Below, piece after piece: positions 10,901 through 21,786 of a stretch of DNA of 64,000 nucleotides. Location of the stretch: the NCBI RefSeq assembly GCF_000003815.2, contig NC_049985.1, positions 20,348,365-20,412,364 on the forward strand. The letters are read 5' to 3'. The notes below the pieces were generated by a model that saw only the letters and a program-made list of their open reading frames with translations, searched no databases and had not been told where the DNA came from. Source of the stretch: Branchiostoma floridae. Its lineage: Eukaryota; Chordata; Leptocardii; Amphioxiformes; Branchiostomatidae. The position numbers and the translations under genes are program-made. Numbering within the stretch: the stretch's first letter is position 1; each line of letters begins with the position of its first letter.

Positions 10901-13900
10901 TCGAATTTTACCGTGATTTCCCGACAATTATCATAAAAATCGATGTTACTGCACCTTTGAAAATGACGCAGTGGTCTTTGGCAATACAGTACTTTGATCG
11001 CATGTGGCCCGGTCAAGTGGGTGCGGGCACCAGATACGTAAATTATGGGTCGCCTAGAGCAAGTCGCGTCTATATGGGAATTTAGCGACCGTCAAAAACC
11101 GGACTTATAAGTCCTGACCTGAACCGGAATCTCTGTACTCGAGTCAGGACCTGAACCGGAATGTGAGCTTCGGTACGCACCACTAACCCCTACTCACCTA
11201 CCAAATATCATCAGGATCCATCCAAGGCTTCTCGAGTTATACTGTTAACAGACAGACAGATAAACGTACAAGCCTAAAACATAACCTTAGCTATTCTGAC
11301 AAAGGTAATCAGTGGAGAAGGGGTACATACTTCATTCAGGTTTTTCCATTTTGTATTTCAGTCAGGCATATTTGTCTGGAACTTTAATTGGGTGCGTACT
11401 TTACTCAAGAAAATATGGTGCTACGGTTTGTACTTATTTTGCTGACATTCTACATGATGTGCCCCCAAAGAAATTTTTCTGACTGCACCTAAATTTTTTT
11501 TAGGTTCAAAATAAAACTTAGATGCACCAGTGCATCTGTTCCCTAAAATGAATTTCGAGCCATTATATTATAGATCTACAATTACATTTTTGCAATAGCA
11601 CTAGAGCTCATCTTTAGGTGGTAGACTGATACTATAAAATTCATCTAGTTTTGCAGCTGGGGGCTGGGGCTGGGGGGTGGGGAAAGTAGTTTGCCACAGC
11701 GTCTGATTTAGGACATGTCCAGGAGTGTCATCAAGTCTATGCAGGGCGGCCTTACACCTGCCCTGGAGTACGATAGGCTATAATGCGATCTGCAACACTG
11801 CTGACCAATTTGGACCCAGTAAAAATTATGCTAGATTCTATTGTTGTACATAAATCAATTTTTATTGTGTGAATCCGGCCAATGTAAAGCTTATCCCCCT
11901 AAAACTACAAGTATGCTGTCCCTACAATACTTGTGCCGTCAGACTACAGACAAAACTTGTAACCTGGAAAGAGCCCAGGAGGAGACTGGAGAGAGAAATG
12001 GTAACATAAAACATAGCAATGCATCCCTGTTCAAACTATGACACAAGCAAACTTTTTTTTTTTTTCCTAAATCATGTTCGTAGGGCCTGATGTTACCATC
12101 ATGTTGATGAAGGGCGGCCCATAGCGATAACTGTAGCAGCATCTCTTCTCCCTAAGTCAGAAACATCAAGCTTAAGCAAGCTTGACTTCACTGACTCAAT
12201 AGGCGAAGCAGGGGTTACGAGGCTGCTCGGGAAATTCCCTTCCCCATTTTGGCCGGAATGGTTTGATCCGCCACATCGCACCATCGCACATGTGGCGGGT
12301 TCTTTTACGTGCCCGGGGTGTGGCTCTCCCCAAACACGGGACCTCCATTTAACGTCCTATCTGAGGGACGACTCATTTTCACTTGAGTAAAGTGAGGAAA
12401 GTCGTGTAAAGTGCCTTTCCCAAGGGCACAAGACCGGCAACACGGCAGGCAGATTCGAACCGGCGACCTCTCGGTCACGGGTCGAATACACTACCACTGT
12501 GCTACACGGCCCCACAAACTTTAACCATGATGTCATACGCAGGCTTTAGACAGACAACACTAATATAGTTGTGCGACTGTTGTTGTCGATGACGTCTCCG
12601 GCGACGGTATTTCTAGGCTGTCTAAAGAGGATTGAACGTTTTTCCGTGAATCATTGTGCAACCACCTTGGACCTGGTCGCGCGACCCTTCAGTGGGGGAC
12701 CGCGACTACTCCTCACATGTCTAAAGAGGAATTGTCGCTGGCAACGGAAGTGGATTATATGCTAATAGGCCTGCAGCGTGTTTCTTCTGTTCGAAAAGGC
12801 ATTTTCTCTATAAATATATATGTAGTCAGTAATGGAAACGTATTTTTGTCATCAGAAACTGCCTGTTCCAGCGCAATGCCCCGCCACCAGTGGCTACATC
12901 CTTCGCATGCCCCTTTGACCCTGAAATCCTCTCAGACCAGGCCGAAAAAAAATGCGCTGACTTCCTTGTTGAAGGCTACATCCACTGGATGCATCTGACT
13001 CTGAGTCATCTGAGGAGGGGGCTGATATAGTTGTGGTACGGGCGTCATAATTTCACTCAAAGCGGAAGCGGGAGTCACCGCATATGTTTACCCTGTTGGT
13101 GGGCAGAAGTGTCCGGTTTCTGACATACGGTCGATGCCGGTGAAAACTAGGGTACATCTATCTGTGACTGGGTTTCGTTTGTTGCATGCATAACAGCTGC
13201 ATGCATGCTCATGATAAAAGCAAAATCGAGAAGAAAGCAGCTCAGGCACTCATTGAGAGGGAGCTTGTACTACGCATCAACTAATGGGACACTTCTACAA
13301 AGTCTGCCAGTGCAGAGTCAAGTGTCTTATACAAACCCTGCTCTACACGCGCAACCTGCCCACCATCAATGTAATGCTTATGCAGTGGCTCTCACTCCCA
13401 CAATACCTATACTAGGGGGGTGTAGTCTGCAACGAAGAATAGCATAGCATTTTTCTTTGGCCATTTCTGTTCAACTGGGGCTATTTTTGACGGAGGTGTT
13501 CGAAACAGAATAAGGGGTTCCACCTTGTTCTATTTGTTCGATATGACATTCGATCGTGATCGGTCCATTCCTTGATGATAGTTTGTAATACCACAGGCGG
13601 CCATGCCAGGTTTCATTAAAGATTTTCCCGTCTCCGTGCGGGCCTCCGGATGTCATTCTTTGTTGACGTACTCTGCATCTTATCTATAGGACAATGTTTG
13701 TTTGCAAGCAAAAAATAATCATCTGCTTCATGACGAAAATAAAGAATTCTCCCGCCATTTTTAATTTGCGAGCAAGAGGTCACTGTGGGTCACGCACGCA
13801 CCGCAATGGAATCCTGCGCCACAGGTGTCCCGCAATACTCTGAACGCACGTCTACAGAGAACCATTGCCCACAATGATAGACAATAACAGTTGCACGACT

Positions 13901-15402
13901 ACATAAGGCACGATCTACACACATACTTTTTCCCGATATCGGCGAGCCTACAACCTCTCGCCGACAGCTTTTTTTCATCGTCTAGATGGAACCACTATAT
14001 CGCCATACGATATCGGGAAAATTTCTGGCAACCACAAGTGTTAACTATCAATTGGGTCCCAGCATTACAAATTTGTGTGGCACATGCCGTTTGTTCAAAG
14101 AGTGTGGTTATATATCCTTAAGTTATGTAAGAAAAAACATGGCTAGGAATTTGAATTTGATGATCAGATGTGCAAACTTGTGATTATCCACAATTACACA
14201 CAACAGGGTTGAACAAGTCCACTAGCCCTATTGTCCCGGGCAAGTGATAACACTGATCGGACAAGTGCATGTCCTACCCACTTACCCGATTGGACAAGTA
14301 AGATTTTTTTTCTAGTGAGATTTTCATAACTTTTCACAGTAATGGCATCAAGCATTGGTGAACACAGAAAAATAGAGCCAATAACAAGCTAATAATTCCA
14401 TCAATGAAGTAAAAATATATAGAAAAACGTCCTTTAAATTTCAGGCAAGTGAAACGTTGGTTTGGGCAAGTAAATTTTGTACTTGCCCAATAGGACAAGT
14501 GAATTTTAGAAAACTTGTCCAACCCTGCACAATTTGCAGGGGAAAAATGACTTGCAGAAAAAAATCAATGCACTATTTGGCAAGCTTAAGTTAAAGAAAA
14601 CAAGCACTGTATTTATGATATTCTTTCAAAGGTATTGTCCAAAATACCAAAACACTGTGCTCTTACATACCAGCACTGCTAAATAACAAACAAAGCTTTT
14701 ATTAAAATTGACATAACCTGTGTGCCCACCTTCAATCAATTCCTATTAGTTCTCAGCAGGGGTAAAACAACACTACACCTGCTTGGCATGTTTTAATCAG
14801 ATTATGTCTCAATGAGCCAATCAGAGACATTTTTCTCCGAAAGTTGTACAGTATCTGGTCTAGGGTAAAACTGACGGAAGTGGGGTGGAGAACAAGTGAT
14901 CTACAATTACAAAGGGGGAGGGGGGCGGCGGTACGACATTATTTCTGCAGTTTTCACTTGAAGGAAACTATGCGAAGGTGTTTGTGGATATGGTGTTGCT
15001 CTTTAAATAAAGAAACTAAAGTAGAATACTAAATATAATTTTGTTAGTTGAAGTGTTTTGTCCCGATATTCTTCTTAGTCTGTGTGTTATTTTGGGATGT
15101 GTAAGACCATAATTTGTTATAGCTCACCTGAATCGCTTTCTTGTGGCTGGCAGCTGGCACCTCTGTAACTCTTCCTCCAAGTGTCGAGAGTCAAACTTGG
15201 GGTCCCACCAAGATCCTGAGGCTCTCTCAAACAGAAGTAACCTCCTCCTGACTTCTGCTCGGGACCCCCGCCTGCTGCCATCTCCGTTGACGGTGTAGTT
15301 ACTGCCCCTGTAGTTGTGTCGGGGCGTGCCGAGGGTGATACGGACAGAGTCCGGGATGTCCGGGGTGGAGTTCGGTCTGTACCTGCACGATTCACCTTCC
15401 AT
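6645..15402 (-). CDS. ADCY9: Adenylate cyclase type 9-like gene, 5' part (coding exons 1 and 2; continues off the left edge)
   Basis: Membrane adenylate cyclase, making cAMP from ATP at the plasma membrane, normally downstream of G proteins. CDS = 15402-15128 joined to 7918-6645. The splice divides an Arg codon (AG|A), giving K-R-F-R-Y-A-L as in vertebrate ADCY9. The visible product is 516 residues: a cytosolic N-terminus (1-92), six hydrophobic segments (about 93-261), a helical linker ending in a H-S-I-M-P-type motif, and the C1a catalytic domain (about 346-516) with metal-binding Asp in F-A-D-I-V-G-F (Asp357) and L-G-D-C-Y-Y-C (Asp401). LFERASGSWWDPKFDS in exon 1 is diagnostic of type 9 rather than the other membrane cyclases. 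The second membrane domain and C2 are not visible in 1-6644, so the downstream exons lie left of the window. The ADCY9 subfamily call is strong; strict orthology would need a tree. Confidence 0.93.
7919..8513. other. ADCY9 intron 1, part without recognised features
   Basis: Intron 1 runs 7919-15127. This first stretch shows only the splice acceptor polypyrimidine tract at 7919-7933. Confidence 0.6.
8514..9233. mobile_element. Harbinger-like non-autonomous element, TIR GGCCGACTTTAGACAGACAA (copy 1)
   Basis: 720 bp with ~48-bp imperfect inverted ends that also share CATAGTCGTGCGACTGTT-type sequence. It is flanked by TAA on both sides (8511-8513 and 9234-9236). A 3-bp TWA duplication with GG-starting ends is the PIF/Harbinger pattern. 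No transposase. It is a shorter relative of the element at 12541-13910. Confidence 0.8.
9780..11285. repeat. Older dispersed repeat with recurrent 'ATAACTCGAGAA' module, split by a hAT insertion
   Basis: Flanks both sides of 10159-11185. It carries the module in reverse orientation (about 9890-9950 and 11205-11250) plus the GTACTGCAGC...GGGGGCC spacer seen in the 24.5-25.5 kb and 33.4-34.5 kb copies. No coding capacity. Confidence 0.65.
10159..11185. mobile_element. hAT-like non-autonomous transposon, 1027 bp, perfect 8-bp target duplication
   Basis: Ends TAGTGGTGCGTACCG and CGGTACGCACCACTA, flanked by identical ACCCCTAC at 10151-10158 and 11186-11193. The 8-bp duplication and TA-G ends fit hAT. 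Subterminal AACCGGA and GACCTGAACCGG words recur near both ends. No transposase frame. Sister copy in PRPS intron 1 at 42723-43649. Confidence 0.88.
11286..12229. other. ADCY9 intron 1, no feature recognised
   Basis: Low-complexity AT-rich sequence and a GGGGCTGGGG stretch near 11660. No coding signal on either strand. Confidence 0.5.
12230..12513 (-). mobile_element. tRNA-derived SINE
   Basis: Read on the minus strand from 12513 it begins like a tRNA: A box TAGCACAGTGGTAG (12504-12491) and B box GGTTCGAATC (12461-12452), about 40 nt apart as in RNA polymerase III promoters. A tRNA-unrelated body follows (GGGAAAGGCACTTTACACG and CCCGGGCACGTAAAAGAACC). It lacks the anticodon-stem regularity of a functional tRNA. 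Confidence 0.8.
12541..13910. mobile_element. Harbinger-like element, longer copy 2, right end degraded
   Basis: Shares the left end (GGCTTTAGACAGACAACACT) and internal blocks (12823-12901 and 13650-13880) with 8514-9233, but holds about 650 bp of extra interior (12902-13560). The extra part has no recognisable transposase; an 80-codon frame at 13205-13447 has no motif. The terminal ~25 bp of the right end are lost. Confidence 0.7.
14204..14527. mobile_element. Short TIR element with ACTTGCCC repeats (copy 2, inverted relative to copy 1)
   Basis: Begins CAGGGTTGAACAAGTCC and ends ACTTGTCCAACCCTG. Matches 3341-3657 in reverse orientation, with the same GGGCAAGT clusters. Confidence 0.65.
15128..15402 (-). 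CDS. ADCY9: ADCY9-like coding exon 1 (N-terminal cytosolic region)
   Basis: Encodes residues 1-91 plus two bases of codon 92. The ATG at 15402 is preceded in frame by a TAG ten codons upstream, which supports it as the true start. The donor is CAG|GTGAGC at 15127. The first ~60 residues are Ser/Arg-rich and poorly conserved; the last ~25 carry the LFERAS...WWDPKFDS block shared with vertebrate ADCY9. The N-terminus is shorter than the human one by roughly 25-30 residues, so a further upstream coding exon is possible but not needed. Confidence 0.9.
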
Positions 15403-16571
15403 TGAAACACGTCGACTAGAAAATGTCCACCACTACAAGGGTACGTAGTTAAGTACTAACCAGACAGGGAAGCTGCCATGAAAGCATTGTTCCAGTCCGT
15501 ACCACGTCTGTCCTAATAATGTTTGTACAGAGTTTTGTGGGTGAAACTTTCCTGCCCTCCCCCTTAGGCTAACTCAAGCCCTCTACAATCCGATCTCTGC
15601 CGCCGTCCTAAGATCACCCCGACACTTCTTTGAACCTCACAGCGATTCTGGGGGCAACTTCGTAAACTTCTTCTTCGTCTCAAACAGTTCCAGGTCCACA
15701 ACACGTCGCCATGCCGCTGTAAAGGCGATCCAAGAAGCGGAGGAAGTGGCCAGTTGGGATCCGACCTAGGCCTGTGCAGAGTTATTTATGATCCGGCCCC
15801 ATGGCGGGTGCACCTACTGCTTATCCCCCCGCCGGAGGCAAGTGGCGTTGTTCATCTGGAAAGCTGGAAGCGACACCTTACGACCATGTGAGAACTGCAG
15901 ATTTTCCGCGTATGTTTACCCTTTCCGACTAGAGGAAAACAACAAGAGAAAAAAAGCGCTTCCAGGTAACGTTACTAGCACATACACAGGTCCGCACACC
16001 CGAAAACTTGGCACATGGCACACGTTAAGTTTACACTATAAAAAAAAAACGTTAACGGATGGAAGAGATCAGAATTTCAGTCATCTCAGCTTTTCTGAGA
16101 ACTAAGAGCAAGGAGGTTAAAGAAACCTCCTTGCTAAGAGTCATCTAACGCTACCCGCTTAATGACCAAAGTTTTCAGCATAGGCGGAATTGTCGTTGAA
16201 TGGCCTTTGCTTAACTGGTCCCGGTGGGTGTCCCGAGTGTGAAATGATCGGGACCCGAGCAGGTACCCGGAACGTCGGCGAGTTCCGATCAGAGCCGCCC
16301 GACGGTGAAGCCGACCAGCACCAGATGGTGCGGACATTTCTATAAGAGAAAATAATTTTGAGGGTGATGACCCACGCCCCCAATATGTGTCTTAAAAGGT
16401 GCAAGCCATCGCAAGGGAACTTCTCTTCGAGCACTCGGTTTATATACCAGTGCTGAAGTCGTGGCGCAGCGACGGCGAACCAGTTCTGGTTTGATACCCA
16501 GTGATGGAACCACCTTCAATACCAACAGATACACAAAAGTAGCGAGTTCCGCACTGGATCTACCTGGCAAT
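15403..16571 (-). promoter_or_regulatory. Presumed ADCY9 5' UTR/promoter region
   Basis: Lies directly upstream of the ADCY9-like start and is richer in GC than the surroundings. No TATA box or clear core element is identified. A perfect 12-bp-stem hairpin (AGCAAGGAGGTT, 5-nt loop, AACCTCCTTGCT) occupies 16107-16135. Open frames at 15788-16105 and 16159-16434 show no family features. Confidence 0.3.
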
Positions 16572-17221
16572 GTTGTACAAAATGAAATACTAATTATGCA
16601 AAATAGCAGTACATTTACATGATTACGGAGAATATTCTATCATAGCAGTTTTTTTCTATGTATCTCTTGTCCCGGACTTAATATAATCTTCACATTTGGC
16701 TGGTAGATAGCTTGCAATGTCATGACAAAGTGGGGCAGCTTTGAGCCCCCTAACATTTAATTTGGGAACTGCAGGGGCATTTTTGTCAAAACATTCTAAA
16801 GAGGATAACTGCAGAAAGGATTGACGGATCGGCATCATTTTAGGCATGCAGGTAGCTTGGGCAAATATCTTCATAATGATATACATGTTATGTAAATGAG
16901 GACTTAATTTGGATAACTAATGAGGAAAGTGTATAATTCCATTGTTTTCAATAACTGGACTTCAATAAATGTAACACATGTTAATTGTGATAGGTGGAAT
17001 ATAATCAGATAACCAAATATGGTAATGAGGAATGCATAATTTGTGTAAAAGTGCAAAAAAACGCTTTATGATTGATAATGGGAATTTGATAATTGTGACA
17101 TATGTACGTTAGTCAATGATGAATAATACCATGCATAAATCATGTTAATGTGTTTGTCAATTGCATGAAATTTACAAAAGCTCTAAATATTTCATGGAGG
17201 TATGAGGTCGCCGAACTCTAG
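16572..17221. repeat. Dispersed repeat ending TCGCCGAACTCTAG (inverted copy of 33404-34507)
   Basis: Carries the same gene-free sequence as the 33.4-34.5 kb repeat in opposite orientation, including one recurrent module at about 16795-16870. The other end is truncated. Confidence 0.65.
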
Positions 17222-17344
17222 TTTTTAATTAGTTTTTATCAGGCCTTCTATTTTGTATTGTATCTTGCTGTGTCAAAGCCCGATAAAAACAACTAAAAAA
17301 CGTTTAAAAAAAACAGCCGGAGCCTAACCTCTGCTTGGAGAGTA
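17222..17344. mobile_element. Partial MITE of the TACTCTCCAAGCAGAGGTT family
   Basis: The right terminus AACCTCTGCTTGGAGAGTA (ends 17344) is intact. The left arm is cut, adjoining the repeat at 17221. Complete copy at 60273-60474. Confidence 0.6.
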
Positions 17345-17523
17345 CGTTAATTGGACCTCCCCTTTCTTCCATCATGAAATCAACTCAGTCACCCAGAGCT
17401 GTATATATTATAAGTTTTGCATGGTTTTACATTTGCACTAAAACAGAAAAGCGAGGAGAAGTTGAATTTATCCAGCAATAGTCCCATTTTGTATCTGTTA
17501 ACAGTATCTTTTCAACATGTGAC

Positions 17524-17577
17524 CTGTACTTAGCCCGGTGTGACAAAATGTGCAATAAAGGTCTTCATTCATTTGCA
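17524..17577 (+). repeat. LINE 3'-tail-like fragment
   Basis: GTGACAAAATGTGCAATAAA followed by a TTCATTCATT-type tail resembles the 3' end of the LINE at 22600-23210. Confidence 0.4.
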
Positions 17578-18029
17578 ATGTCGGATTACTCGGACCATTA
17601 CCAACTCGGGCAAACGCCCTGGACAACTCGGCCCAAGACCTTGGTCAACTCGGCATGATATCACTTAGACAAGTCACTTAGACAAACATGTTAGAACTGT
17701 TAAGGCGAGTAAACTTGTGGGGAATCAGACGGAGCCATTTCCGGCTTTAGCTTGCACAAATGTAATTTGTCTCGATAGGGAAAGAGTTTTAAACTCTGTG
17801 GAAAATTTAGTACCAATCAGTGTGAGAAAAACATGAAAATAAAAGTAGTGGTCATGGCAACACCCGTAGTTCCTGTGATAGTGTAGACCTTTGAACAAAC
17901 ATGTCTGTGTTTGCCGCAAAGGTACAAATGCTTAAACGCGTGCAGACTACTGACTACATGTATCAGGACACAGGGTTCTAAACCATAAAAACTATCTTTC
18001 GTGTTAGTAGCTAAGTTGAGCTGAAAGAA

Positions 18030-19045
18030 TTTCTTGAGGATGACGTGAACCATGTATATGCTTTTATTGTGCGTGGAGCTGCTCAAATAGCCCTCCTACG
18101 TGGACATGTTTTCCTTTACAAAATCTACATAGTTCTAAAAGAAGTTCTTGAAGGTGAAGGTACATATATATGCTTTTATAGTGCGTGGAGCTGCTCAAAT
18201 AGCCCTCCTACGTGGACATGTTCTTCCTTCACGAAAGCTCCTTTATAGAACTCTGATTTTTTTTAAGGTAACGTGAACCATGTGTTCACATTCATAGTGC
18301 TAAAATAGCCCTCCTACGTGCGCTATATCTTCCTTTACAAGATCTCCATAGAGCTCTAAAAGTACCCTGGAGGTGACATGAACCATGTGTATGTAATCAT
18401 AAATACGAACGCCAATCTCTATTCAATACGATACTGATTGACAATACGTACTTATCATAAAATGCCACATTTAGCAGGGCACTTTTAAAATACTTGATGT
18501 CATGAACGAATCATCATGTGTTTAACGCAATATTCAGATGTATCTCCAAGTGTTTTTTAAGAGAGAAGAAAATATTATAGATGCAGAGATTAACGATAGT
18601 ACTGTGATGCTCCTTATGAAAATACATAATGTAATGTTTTAGTCCATTTTCCATCTGGTCAAGTTCATAATTACTTAAAAAATGAGTTGTTTTTTTCCTT
18701 TTCATCCATTGTGGTCATCTGTGCATTTAGCCTACTGGCATGAACATGTGATAAAGATTGTTACTATCATTCTTCATAGTGCGTGGAGCTGCTCAAATAG
18801 CCCTCATCTGCGCTATATTTTTCATTTGAAAGATCTTAGGGTTTAAAGAATTTCTTAAAGTGACGTGAACCATGTACATGCAGTCATAGTGCGTGGAGCA
18901 TATCAAATAGCCCTATGTGTATCCTGAAGGTGACGTGAACCATGTGTATGGGCTAGGCATACGGAGATGGAAAAACTCTCCAAAGTGGTCAAAACATTTC
19001 TTGAAGGTGACGTGAACCATGTGTCATATCCATAGTGAGCTGTAC
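18030..19045. repeat. Degenerate tandem array built on GTGACGTGAACCATGTG
   Basis: Units of about 120-130 bp: GAAGGTGACGTGAACCATGT, then CATAGTGCGTGGAGCTGCTC, then AAATAGCCCTCCTACGTG, then CTTCCTTTACAAGATCT. At least three units at 18030-18395 and three more at 18765-19045, interrupted by unrelated AT-rich sequence. No coding frame persists across units. Confidence 0.75.
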
Positions 19046-20484
19046 GAGCAACCTCAATGGAGGAGCTCTGTGACTAAGGGAAAGGATTATAGTTTAAAAA
19101 ATTCAAACTTAACGAACAAGTCGACTCCATGAAAAGATCTGTAACAGAGATGAATATTAACAGGCCGCATGTTATCAATGTGTCGATCCCACGTTGTGGC
19201 AAAAGGGGAGGGCCGCCATCAGGTAGAACAGCCGGGTAAACCTCGTTGGTACCTGCGAAATTACAGTACACTGTGATATTGTGATTTTGAGACAAAAATA
19301 GCAACCAATGGGAACTAGCCGCAGGGATGGGCCAAACACTTGGTGGATAACGTCACATGAGGAGATAAAATCATAAACACAAACATCAAAACTTCAGAAA
19401 TCAGGACACCAGCCAGCAGATGACTTGTTGTAACTTGATACCAAACTAAAATATCTTGGACAATCTACGTCCACGTGCAGATATATTATCAATGAGTCGA
19501 TTTGGGACAGTTCGGGAAAGCGATGGAAGGGTAAATTATTACTAGTATACTAGTACACCCACGCACCCCACCCCACCCCCAGTAGGTTATGTTGTTTTTG
19601 TTAATTGTTGCCGTCTCCTAGCGATTGGTTATTTTAGGAACGTAACGCCAGAGTTGTTTGTCTTTGTACTATTATTAGCCAAAAGACTAACGACTGTAAG
19701 CGCCGCTAGGCCAATTGCGCTTGGTGGGATTATGTTTTCAACAGTGGTTCAATGGTTGGTTCCCTTTATGCAAGGGAAGGGGTAGGCTCACTTTTCACAC
19801 GTGAGTCTAACGAGGATCGCTGAAAGGGATGAAAATTTTGAGCCTACTCCTTCCCTTTTTAAACTTCTTGCTTTATGTATGGTTGGTTGGTTGGTCTGAA
19901 AAATGAATACCTACATATCAGTTAACAGTAATAACTAGAGTTCCACGACCCCATCCCTTCGCGAATTCATTTTAACCTTTACAACTAGATTATTAATTGT
20001 ATTTGTCATTAATCTTTAACCATATAGATCATTGCTTAAGCTATCTGTTACATACCAAAAATCAGGAAGATCCGTCAATAACTTCTTCAGTTATTCCCTT
20101 CTTGAGTTGTTTCTCACGTATACACACAAACGCTACCCAAACTAGAGTTCCACGACCCCATACCTTCGCCAAATGATTTAACCTTTACAACTGCTGTATT
20201 AATTGTCTTTGTCATTGATTATGCAAATAAGGTCTCATTTGCATAAGTTGTATTAGTTGATCATCTCCTCCATCAAACAAAAGACGTACACAATCTAAAG
20301 AAGGTTTTGCACAATTAATGTTCAAGGACGTTCACCTGTACATAACTTCCAAATACTATAAGACGTTCCCGTCATTTACCACAATAAGATTATAGCATTT
20401 TCTCATTCAAATTAGGTCTTCATTTTGCATAATATTCATCCAGCAGCATCCTTTTCTTTCACAGTTACAAATATTACACGTTGC
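19046..20484. other. No gene seen; short tandem and inverted words only
   Basis: Contains two ACTAGAGTTCCACGACCCCAT copies (19935 and 20141), related to the repeat terminus at 33404, and one recurrent module near 20045-20105. Confidence 0.45.
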
Positions 20485-20735
20485 AATAGGTTCCATTATG
20501 ACAATTCGGCACCAGGACGATTCGACCCTTGTCAGGACGATTCGGCCCCTGTCCAGGAATGATTCTGTGGGAAATAACTGCTGCTTCCCATTGTTTGGGA
20601 ACACGTCCCTCTTCCAATAGATTAATGCAAGCATGGCAAGAATATACATTTTCGTCTAAAAATCGCGAAAAACTTTATTATCAAAGACATTTTTGAAGTA
20701 GTGGGCTGAATCGTCCTGGTGCCCTATAATGGAAC
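20485..20735. mobile_element. Small inverted-repeat element
   Basis: GTTCCATTAT...GGCACCAGGACGATTC at the left is mirrored at 20706-20735 at the right. The interior carries further AGGACGATTCG words. No clear target duplication. Confidence 0.5.
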
Positions 20736-21387
20736 AGAGCAGGTTTAGACAATTTCCAACATCGTGTGATTCCCTAATCTTATACAGCATATTTTGGGCC
20801 GATGATCTTGCAAAATGTGCTTGTTGTTTCAAAATCGGAATCAGGCCTAAAAGAATGCTTGAGGGCACTGGACCAATTTCGTTCCCTGTGGACATTATCA
20901 ATCAATAGAACAAAAGTAACGATCTTTTCCAAAGCATGGATGAACAGTCAATAACAAAACACTCACCTTTCCAATCACAGGATCAAACTATCATCGGAGA
21001 TAAGCAACTTTTACACTTGCTTAGGAATGGACATTACACCTTCAGGACAGGAGTAGTATAGAGTCACCCAAAGATTAATACAAACACAAGTTACTCTGGA
21101 GTGATGAGTTACTCTGAAGCACTCAATGCATTCACTCCGGAGCAATGATTTACTTCGGAGCACTTGACAAATTTAGTCCGGGGTGATGCTATAGTCCTAA
21201 GAACTTCAAAATGCCATATATAGTTAGATGTATACACAGTGTACAGTAGTACCTACACAAGATAAACGTATGATCCCTAAATACTTAACGTTACATGCGC
21301 GACAAGTATATGTGTGCGCATCAATATCTCATCGTTTTCATACTGTCCACCGAACAACAAAGAAGGATGCCTTAGTCTCCGAGGTTT
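20736..21387. other. No gene seen
   Basis: A short degenerate tandem (ACTCTGGAGTGATGA-type, 21095-21190) is the only structure. Confidence 0.4.
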
Positions 21388-21786
21388 GTGATCGGGAGTT
21401 TGATCGATCGTCATCAAGAAAGAAAACACCGTGACGAGTCAGCTTTTGCCTCGGGAGAGGTCGTCTTAGACGCCGAGACGGGATCATACCGAGAGCGCGA
21501 TGTGTTTGACGACGACTCTGACATGTCGTCTGAACATGAGACGGACACCTTCGATTCATTGGACGACAAGAAAGATGAAGAGGGCTGCGGTGAAGAGGAC
21601 CAAGACGAGGGTTCGATGGTGTCACAAGATGAAGAAAGCATCTCAGATGCCGAGTCTGTGATGGGCTCCCAGGAGGTAGACTCCACAGCAGAAGCTGACA
21701 GCGATCAAAGCGGTTCCGAGAGTGATGCAGGCTCTGACGTGTCTTCAGGCACGCCTTCAACTCCGGAATCCAGGGCCCCACTGTAA
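21388..21786 (+). CDS. Highly acidic Ser/Asp/Glu-rich open frame, unknown; possibly retroposed
   Basis: 132 codons; after a basic start it is almost wholly Asp/Glu/Ser (E-R-D-V-F-D-D-D-S-D-M-S-S-E and repeated S-x-E/D motifs), ending S-R-A-P-L. No family is recognised. The stop is followed within about 50 bp by AATAAA and a (AATAAAA)n tract (21828-21868), an arrangement typical of a retroposed 3' end. The overlapping frame 21228-21434 reads K-K-D-A-L-V-S-E-V then D-R-E-F-D-R-S-S-S-R-K, so the original frame may continue upstream through a frameshift. A live gene, a processed pseudogene or a retroelement tail are all possible. Confidence 0.35.
   Translation: MIGSLIDRHQERKHRDESAFASGEVVLDAETGSYRERDVFDDDSDMSSEHETDTFDSLDDKKDEEGCGEEDQDEGSMVSQDEESISDAESVMGSQEVDSTAEADSDQSGSESDAGSDVSSGTPSTPESRAPL

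Noticed and set aside
12452-12504. Functional tRNA gene
   Set aside because: A and B boxes are present but the arms do not pair as a tRNA and a SINE body follows.
18030-19045. CRISPR array
   Set aside because: Units are long, diverged and without constant-length spacers, and the genome is eukaryotic.
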